Below the pieces are notes generated by a model that saw only the letters and a program-made list of their open reading frames with translations, was not told where the DNA came from and did not search any database. From the NCBI RefSeq assembly GCF_001748085.1, contig NZ_BBZK01000010.1:220995-284994 (forward strand): DNA of 64,000 nt, in the 5' to 3' direction. This DNA is from Streptomyces sp. TP-A0874 (lineage in GTDB: Bacteria > Actinomycetota > Actinomycetes > Streptomycetales > Streptomycetaceae). The position numbers and the translations under genes were made by a program. This document shows, in pieces, positions 59,457-64,000 of the stretch; within the stretch, counting starts at the first letter, position 1; every line of letters begins with the position of its first letter.

Positions 59457-60914
59457 ATGACGAACGCCGCAGGCGGCCAGGACTTCAAGGTAGCCGACCT
59501 CTCCCTGGCTGACTTTGGCCGCAAGGAGATCACCCTCGCCGAGCACGAGATGCCGGGGCTGATGGCGATCCGCGAGGAGTACGCCGCCAGCCAGCCGCTC
59601 GCCGGGGCCCGGATCACCGGATCGCTGCACATGACGGTGCAGACCGCCGTGCTGATCGAGACCCTGGTCGCCCTCGGGGCCCGGGTCCGCTGGGCCTCCT
59701 GCAACATCTTCTCCACCCAGGACCACGCCGCGGCCGCGATCGCCGTCGGTCCGAACGGCACCCCGGAGAACCCGCGGGGCGTGCCGGTCTTCGCCTGGAA
59801 GGGCGAGACCCTCGCCGAGTACTGGTGGTGCACCGAGCAGGCGCTGACCTGGCCGGACGCCGCCACCGGCGGCCCCAACATGATCCTTGACGACGGCGGT
59901 GACGCCACCCTCCTGGTCCACAAGGGGGTCGAGTTCGAGAAGGCCGGTGCCGTTCCGGACCCGTCGACGGCCGACAACGACGAGTACCGCGAGATCCTCA
60001 CCCTGCTGGGCCGCACGGTCAGCGAGAACCCGCAGAAGTGGACCCAACTGGCCTCCGAGATCCGCGGTGTCACCGAGGAGACCACCACCGGGGTGCACCG
60101 CCTCTACGAGATGCAGCAGGCCGGCACCCTGCTCTTCCCGGCGATCAACGTCAACGACGCCGTCACCAAGTCGAAGTTCGACAACAAGTACGGATGCCGC
60201 CACTCGCTCATCGACGGCATCAACCGCGCCACCGACGTGCTGATCGGCGGCAAGGTCGCCGTGGTCTGCGGCTACGGCGACGTCGGCAAGGGCTGCGCCG
60301 AGTCGCTGCGCGGCCAGGGCGCCCGGGTCGTCGTCACCGAGATCGACCCGATCTGCGCGCTCCAGGCCGCGATGGACGGCTACCAGGTCACCACCCTCGA
60401 CGAGGTCGTCGAAACCGCCGACATCTTCGTCACCACGACCGGCAACAAGGACGTCATCATGGCCTCCGACATGGCCAGGATGAAGCACCAGGCCATCGTC
60501 GGGAACATCGGCCACTTCGACAACGAGATCGACATGGCCGGCCTGGCGAAGATCCCGGGCATCGTCCGCGACGAGGTCAAGCCCCAGGTGCACACCTGGA
60601 CCTTCGCCGACGGCAAGGTCCTCATCGTGCTCTCCGAGGGCCGGCTGCTGAACCTCGGCAACGCCACCGGACACCCGTCCTTCGTGATGTCCAACTCCTT
60701 CGCGGACCAGACCCTGGCCCAGATCGAGCTCTTCACCAAGCCGGAGTCCTACCCGATCGGCGTGTACGTGCTCCCCAAGCAGCTCGACGAGAAGGTCGCC
60801 CGGCTCCACCTCGACGCGCTCGGGGTCAAGCTCACGGCCCTCCGCCCCGAGCAGGCCGCCTACATCGGGGTCAAGGTCGAAGGACCGTACAAGCCCGACC
60901 ACTACCGCTACTGA
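59457..60914 (+). CDS. ahcY: S-adenosyl-L-homocysteine hydrolase
   Basis: 485 residues. Splits SAH to adenosine and homocysteine, recycling the methylation by-product. Motifs: GARITGSLHMTVQTAVLIET, SCNIFSTQDHAAAAI, NVNDAVTKSKFDNKYGCRHS, the NAD-binding GKVAVVCGYGDVGKGCAE, and C-terminal VKVEGPYKPDHYRY that closes the NAD site. ATG 59457 has GAGGAG 7 bases upstream. Ends in a perfect terminator. Confidence 0.98.
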   Translation: MTNAAGGQDFKVADLSLADFGRKEITLAEHEMPGLMAIREEYAASQPLAGARITGSLHMTVQTAVLIETLVALGARVRWASCNIFSTQDHAAAAIAVGPNGTPENPRGVPVFAWKGETLAEYWWCTEQALTWPDAATGGPNMILDDGGDATLLVHKGVEFEKAGAVPDPSTADNDEYREILTLLGRTVSENPQKWTQLASEIRGVTEETTTGVHRLYEMQQAGTLLFPAINVNDAVTKSKFDNKYGCRHSLIDGINRATDVLIGGKVAVVCGYGDVGKGCAESLRGQGARVVVTEIDPICALQAAMDGYQVTTLDEVVETADIFVTTTGNKDVIMASDMARMKHQAIVGNIGHFDNEIDMAGLAKIPGIVRDEVKPQVHTWTFADGKVLIVLSEGRLLNLGNATGHPSFVMSNSFADQTLAQIELFTKPESYPIGVYVLPKQLDEKVARLHLDALGVKLTALRPEQAAYIGVKVEGPYKPDHYRY

Positions 60915-60934
60915 CCGCACCCAGCAGCCGGAAC

Positions 60935-60963
60935 CAGGCCCCCGCCGAGCAGGCGGGGGCCTG
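60935..60963 (+). terminator. Terminator after ahcY
   Basis: Perfect 12-bp stem (60935-60946 with 60952-60963) and 5-base loop, 20 bp past the stop. Confidence 0.85.
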
Positions 60964-60981
60964 CCCCGTCAAGGAACCCCG

Positions 60982-61644
60982 ATGCCCCGCGGCCGCTACT
61001 CGCTGCACGACCCGCACGACCGCACCCGCCTCGCCGAGGAGCGGTTCCAGTGCGCCCCCGGCCCCTCCGGATGGCGCTACTCCGCCCAGTTGTCCACAGC
61101 CTCCGGCGATCCGTACGGCGCCGTCGACCTCACCGTCGACCGGCTCTGGCGCCCGATCCGGCTGGAGCTCCAGGCCCGCGGCTGGCAGGTGCGGGGCGCC
61201 GCGCTGAACGGCGTCACCTGGGTCCGCACCGACGCCGGGGGCATGCACGCCAGGGAGGGCAACGCACACGCACCGGCCTTCAGCGGCAACTCCCCGGCGT
61301 TCCTCGTCACCACCGCACGGCTGCTGGGCCTCACCCCCTCGGCCCCCTCCGGCCGGATTCGACTGGTGGCTTTCACCGAGCCCGTCCTGGCGCCCCGCAC
61401 CGTCGACCAGGACTGGACCCTGCTGAACAGCCGATCACACCCCACCGACAGCGGGCCGCTGATCGTTCGCGAATACCGGGTCACCGATCTGAGCACCGGT
61501 GAGTCCGGATCGGTCCACCTCTCCGGGGACGTGGTGCTCGCCGCCCCCGGAGTGGAGTTGGAGGAGCTGGAATCCCCGCCCTCCACACTCACCGAGACGG
61601 GCTCCGAGGAGGGGCCGGCCGCGGACGGCGACGACCCCCGGTGA
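60982..61644 (+). CDS. Conserved hypothetical protein next to ahcY
   Basis: 220 residues, not recognised as a named family. No transmembrane segment or signal peptide. A central region of regular alternating strands (SAQLSTASGDPYGAVDLTVD, RLELQARGWQVRGAALNGVT) and a long acidic C-terminal tail (ELEELESPPSTLTETGSEEG) suggest a soluble beta-rich protein. ATG 60982 has AAGGA 7 bases upstream, 18 bp after the ahcY terminator. Its stop is immediately followed by the stop of the convergent RDD gene with no base between (TGA then TCA). Confidence 0.75.
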   Translation: MPRGRYSLHDPHDRTRLAEERFQCAPGPSGWRYSAQLSTASGDPYGAVDLTVDRLWRPIRLELQARGWQVRGAALNGVTWVRTDAGGMHAREGNAHAPAFSGNSPAFLVTTARLLGLTPSAPSGRIRLVAFTEPVLAPRTVDQDWTLLNSRSHPTDSGPLIVREYRVTDLSTGESGSVHLSGDVVLAAPGVELEELESPPSTLTETGSEEGPAADGDDPR

Positions 61645-62613
61645 TCAGGCCGGCGGCGCGAACCCGGTCGCGGCCGGCCCCGCCGGGCCCTCCGGCGACC
61701 GGCCCGCGGGGGACGTCGCCGCCCGCCCGGCCGCCTCGTCGACCGTGAACCCGGGGCCCCAGGGCGTCCCTCCGCCGGCCCCGGGCGCCGCGGCGGTCGG
61801 CCCCGCGGGCGGCGGGGGCTGGGGCTGCTCCGAGCGCTCCCGCCCGGCGGCCGGAGCCGGTGCGGCGGAGCCGAAAGCCCGCTGAGCCTCCCGGGCCTGC
61901 CGCTCGGCCACCACCCCGGCGAGATAACCGGCGGGCGGGACGCCGGGTGGCACCGCCACGCCCGTACAGGCCGACAGATCCAGCGCCAGCCGCTCCGCCA
62001 TCGCATGGCTCACCTGCGGATCGAGCTGCCGGGCCCGGGTCGTGTACTGCCGGACGGCGAGCCACAGGCCGTCCGGCACCGAGGACAGGTCCAGCGCCCG
62101 CAGCTCCTCCGCCAGCCAGTCGGGCGGCGCCGGCAGAGCGGACCGCCGCATGGTCGGGACCCGCTCGCGGACGACCAGCGTCCCCGCGAACACATCTCCC
62201 AGCCGCCGTCCCCGGGCGGAGACCAGCGAAGCGGTCATGGCGATCACCCCGAAGGTCAGCAGGATCTCGACGAAGGCCACGGCCCCGCGCACCAGCGCAT
62301 GCCGGAACCGGATCGGCCCGCCGTCGTCCCGCACCACCCGCAGACCGCAGATGGCCTTGCCCAGGGAGCGCCCGTGCGACAGCGTCTCAACCGCGATCGG
62401 CAGGCCCACCAGCAGCAGGACGAGGGCCGCCACCGAGACGGCGGCACGCGCCGCCTCGTCCAGCGAGGAGGTGGCGGAGACCAACAGCACGGTGCCGGCC
62501 AGATAGATGGAGACCGTCACCAGCAGGTCGATCAGCACCGCCAGCGCCCGGCTGGGCAGCCTCGCCACCCCCAGCTCCAGCACCACCGCGTCTCCGGTGA
62601 CCAGTCCGCTCAT
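61645..62613 (-). CDS. RDD-family membrane protein
   Basis: 322 residues. The N-terminal half is the RDD domain: LPSRALAVLIDLLVTVSIYL with the first conserved Arg/Asp, then two or three more hydrophobic helices and GRSLGKAICGLRVVRDDGG. The C-terminal half is soluble, with MAERLALDLSACTGVAVPPG and a Pro/Gly/Ala-rich tail. RDD proteins may be transporters or accessory membrane proteins; role unknown. ATG 62613. It is divergent from the SpoIIM-like gene (123 bp between starts), and the pair RDD/SpoIIM is common in actinobacteria. Confidence 0.88.
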   Translation of the reverse strand: MSGLVTGDAVVLELGVARLPSRALAVLIDLLVTVSIYLAGTVLLVSATSSLDEAARAAVSVAALVLLLVGLPIAVETLSHGRSLGKAICGLRVVRDDGGPIRFRHALVRGAVAFVEILLTFGVIAMTASLVSARGRRLGDVFAGTLVVRERVPTMRRSALPAPPDWLAEELRALDLSSVPDGLWLAVRQYTTRARQLDPQVSHAMAERLALDLSACTGVAVPPGVPPAGYLAGVVAERQAREAQRAFGSAAPAPAAGRERSEQPQPPPPAGPTAAAPGAGGGTPWGPGFTVDEAAGRAATSPAGRSPEGPAGPAATGFAPPA

Positions 62614-62736
62614 GCCCGCCGCCCCTCCCGTTGCCTGACTCCAGTCTGCCGAGCCCCGCGGGCGGTCTGCCAAGCTGGGGGTCGACCGCACGGCCATGTC
62701 GCGCGACACGCCGATGCCAGCGAGGAGCAGCCCCCG

Positions 62737-63744
62737 ATGGACCTGGACGTCTTCCTCTCCGCCCACCAAGCCGAGTGGGCGCGCCTGGAGGCGCTGTCGC
62801 GACGCCGGCGCCGGCTGACCGGGGCGGAGGCCGACGAACTGGTCGTTCTCTACCAGCGGGCCGCCACACACCTCTCCCAGGTCCGGTCGACCGCGCCCGA
62901 CCCCCAACTGCTGGGGCGCCTGACGCAGCTCGTGGCCCGTGCCCGGGGTGCCCTCACCTCACCGCGGCAGTCGAGCTGGCGGGACGCCGGGAGGTTCCTC
63001 GCCGCCGGCTTCCCCGCGGCCCTGTACCGCATGCGCCGCTGGTGGCTGACGACGGCGCTGGTCTCGACCCTCCTGGCCGCGGCGATCGGCTGGTGGATCG
63101 GAACCCATCCCGAGGTCCTGCCGACCATCGCGGCGCCGGAGGAACTCCGCGGGCTCACCCGGCCCGGCGGACAGTACGAGACCTACTACTCCAGCCATGC
63201 GGCGACCGCCTTCGCCGCCCAGGTCTGGACGAACAACGCACAGGTGGCGGCGCTCTGCCTGGTCCTCGGGATCTTTCTGGGGATCCCGGTCCTCTGGGTG
63301 CTCTTCCAGAACGTGCTCAACCTGGGGATAGGCATCGGACTGATGTCCTCGGCCGGCCGCCTCGACACCTTCCTCGGACTGATCCTCCCGCACGGACTCC
63401 TGGAGCTCACCGCAGTCTTCGTCGCGGCGGGCACCGGCCTGCGGCTGGGATGGACGGTGATCGACCCGGGGCCCCGGCCCCGCCGCGCGGCCCTCGCCGA
63501 GGAGGGCCGCGCCGCACTGGGCATGGCCATCGGGCTGGCCCTGGTCCTCTTCGTCTGCGGGGTCATCGAGGGCTTCGTGACCCCCTCCGGGCTGCCGACC
63601 TGGGCGCGGATCACGGTGGGCATCGTGGCCGAGCTGCTTTTCCTGGCCTACGTCTACGGCCCGGGGCGCCGGGCCGCGCGGGCCGGGGAGATCGGAGATG
63701 TCGAGGCCGCGGACCGCGGCGCGCGGCAACCCGTCGCGGCCTGA
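62737..63744 (+). CDS. Stage II sporulation protein M-like membrane protein
   Basis: 335 residues of the SpoIIM superfamily. About six hydrophobic segments (first WWLTTALVSTLLAAAIGWWI; later VAALCLVLGIFLGIPVLWVL, GLILPHGLLELTAVFVAAG, AIGLALVLFVCGVIEGFV). The motif LPHGLLEL and the final IEGFVTPS are typical of the family. An N-terminal coiled/helical soluble part of about 95 residues precedes the membrane domain. The family name comes from B. subtilis engulfment, but homologues occur in non-sporulators, so the actual role here is open. GAGGAG precedes ATG 62737. Confidence 0.88.
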   Translation: MDLDVFLSAHQAEWARLEALSRRRRRLTGAEADELVVLYQRAATHLSQVRSTAPDPQLLGRLTQLVARARGALTSPRQSSWRDAGRFLAAGFPAALYRMRRWWLTTALVSTLLAAAIGWWIGTHPEVLPTIAAPEELRGLTRPGGQYETYYSSHAATAFAAQVWTNNAQVAALCLVLGIFLGIPVLWVLFQNVLNLGIGIGLMSSAGRLDTFLGLILPHGLLELTAVFVAAGTGLRLGWTVIDPGPRPRRAALAEEGRAALGMAIGLALVLFVCGVIEGFVTPSGLPTWARITVGIVAELLFLAYVYGPGRRAARAGEIGDVEAADRGARQPVAA

Positions 63745-63798
63745 TGTGCATTCGACGGTGCCGAGCTGCTACTGTCTCGGTTGCCGCCAATCCAGCCG

Positions 63799-63827
63799 TT
63801 GACACGGGTGGGGCGTTGCGGTAGATT
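63799..63827 (+). promoter_or_regulatory. Strong vegetative promoter P1 (probable rRNA operon)
   Basis: TTGACA (63799-63804), 17 bases, TAGATT (63822-63827): the best consensus match in the window. No gene follows before the window ends, and a second promoter lies downstream, as in Streptomyces rRNA operons. Confidence 0.75.
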
Positions 63828-63845
63828 AGAACGGTTGCCACGAGC

Positions 63846-63875
63846 TGGACAAGCTCACTGAAGGTGGCCTAGGAT
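63846..63875 (+). promoter_or_regulatory. Second tandem promoter P2
   Basis: TGGACA (63846-63851), 18 bases, TAGGAT (63870-63875), about 48 bp downstream of P1 in the same direction. Confidence 0.55.
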
Positions 63876-64000
63876 AATCTCCGCTTCCAGGGAAGGTCCG
63901 CCGATAGGGTCGACTTCCACCTGGGCAGCAATCCGCCGAAAGGCAAAAGGCTTTCCAACGGCCTCTGGAATGGAATTCGGTCCGGTTATCGGGTCGAGGG
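63876..64000 (+). other. Transcribed leader, probably the 5' external spacer of an rRNA operon
   Basis: Non-coding, with small stem-forming elements (for example around GGCAAAAGGCTTTCC) and the general look of an rRNA leader. The 16S gene itself would begin beyond the window, so this is inference from the tandem promoters. Confidence 0.45.

Noticed and set aside
1..64000. tRNA genes, CRISPR arrays, prophage or biosynthetic gene clusters
   Set aside because: I looked for tRNA T-loops, regular short repeats, phage structural genes and modular synthases across the window and saw none.

Overview
The window is high-GC actinobacterial chromosome, almost certainly Streptomyces or a very close relative. 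The evidence is the strong G/C bias at third codon positions, WhiB, a SigI-type stress sigma factor with its partner-switch proteins, coenzyme F420 genes, five LytR-CpsA-Psr (LCP) proteins, and promoters and start sites of Streptomyces type. No prophage, CRISPR array, transposase gene or biosynthetic gene cluster is visible. Most of the window is conserved core chromosome. The part from about 18 kb to 61 kb (purK/purE, acyl-CoA dehydrogenase, LCP genes, GDP-mannose pyrophosphorylase, fbiA/fbiB, whiB, manB, manA, ahcY) matches a gene set that also lies together in mycobacteria.

Layout. 1-11.3 kb: a 5'-truncated RpiR-type regulator, an MFS transporter, an amino-acid permease/PLP-decarboxylase pair, and a histidine-utilisation operon (hutU, an M20 amidohydrolase, hutF, hutI). 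hutH and a classical hutG are not present. 11.3-17.5 kb: the sigma factor sigI, divergent from its anti-anti-sigma (arsI) and anti-sigma (prsI) genes; a POT peptide transporter; an OmpR-type two-component system. 17.5-24.1 kb: GtrA protein, purK, purE, a dipeptidase, UDP-glucose dehydrogenase and an acyl-CoA dehydrogenase. 24.1-26.8 kb: a small membrane-protein gene of lower GC3 lying between two inverted repeats of about 77 bp, a K+-channel-like protein, and a secreted NlpC/P60-like protein.

26.9-41 kb is a cell-envelope region: five LCP ligases interleaved with a hotdog thioesterase, a DUF397 protein, a family-2 glycosyltransferase, a truncated AMP-binding-like protein, a secreted peptidoglycan-recognition amidase and a sugar-1-phosphate nucleotidyltransferase. 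41-51 kb holds a DNA glycosylase, fbiB-fbiA (F420), whiB, a giant membrane glycosyltransferase and its DUF5719 partner. 51-61 kb holds a metallopeptidase, DUF3499, lactate permease, then manB-Trm112-SIS protein-manA and ahcY. manA, manB and the nucleotidyltransferase can supply mannose-1-phosphate and GDP-mannose to the envelope glycosyltransferases. The window ends with an RDD protein, a SpoIIM-like protein and a pair of strong tandem promoters that look like the start of an rRNA operon.

Observations most worth a second look: a UUA (bldA-dependent) leucine codon in arsI, the only one I found in any gene here; the inverted-repeat-flanked low-GC cassette at 24.1-24.9 kb; two copies of a long palindromic intergenic element (50980-51133 and 56227-56363) whose central hairpins differ in sequence but keep pairing; a series of apparently leaderless genes; and an M20 amidohydrolase inside the hut operon that may do the missing HutG step.
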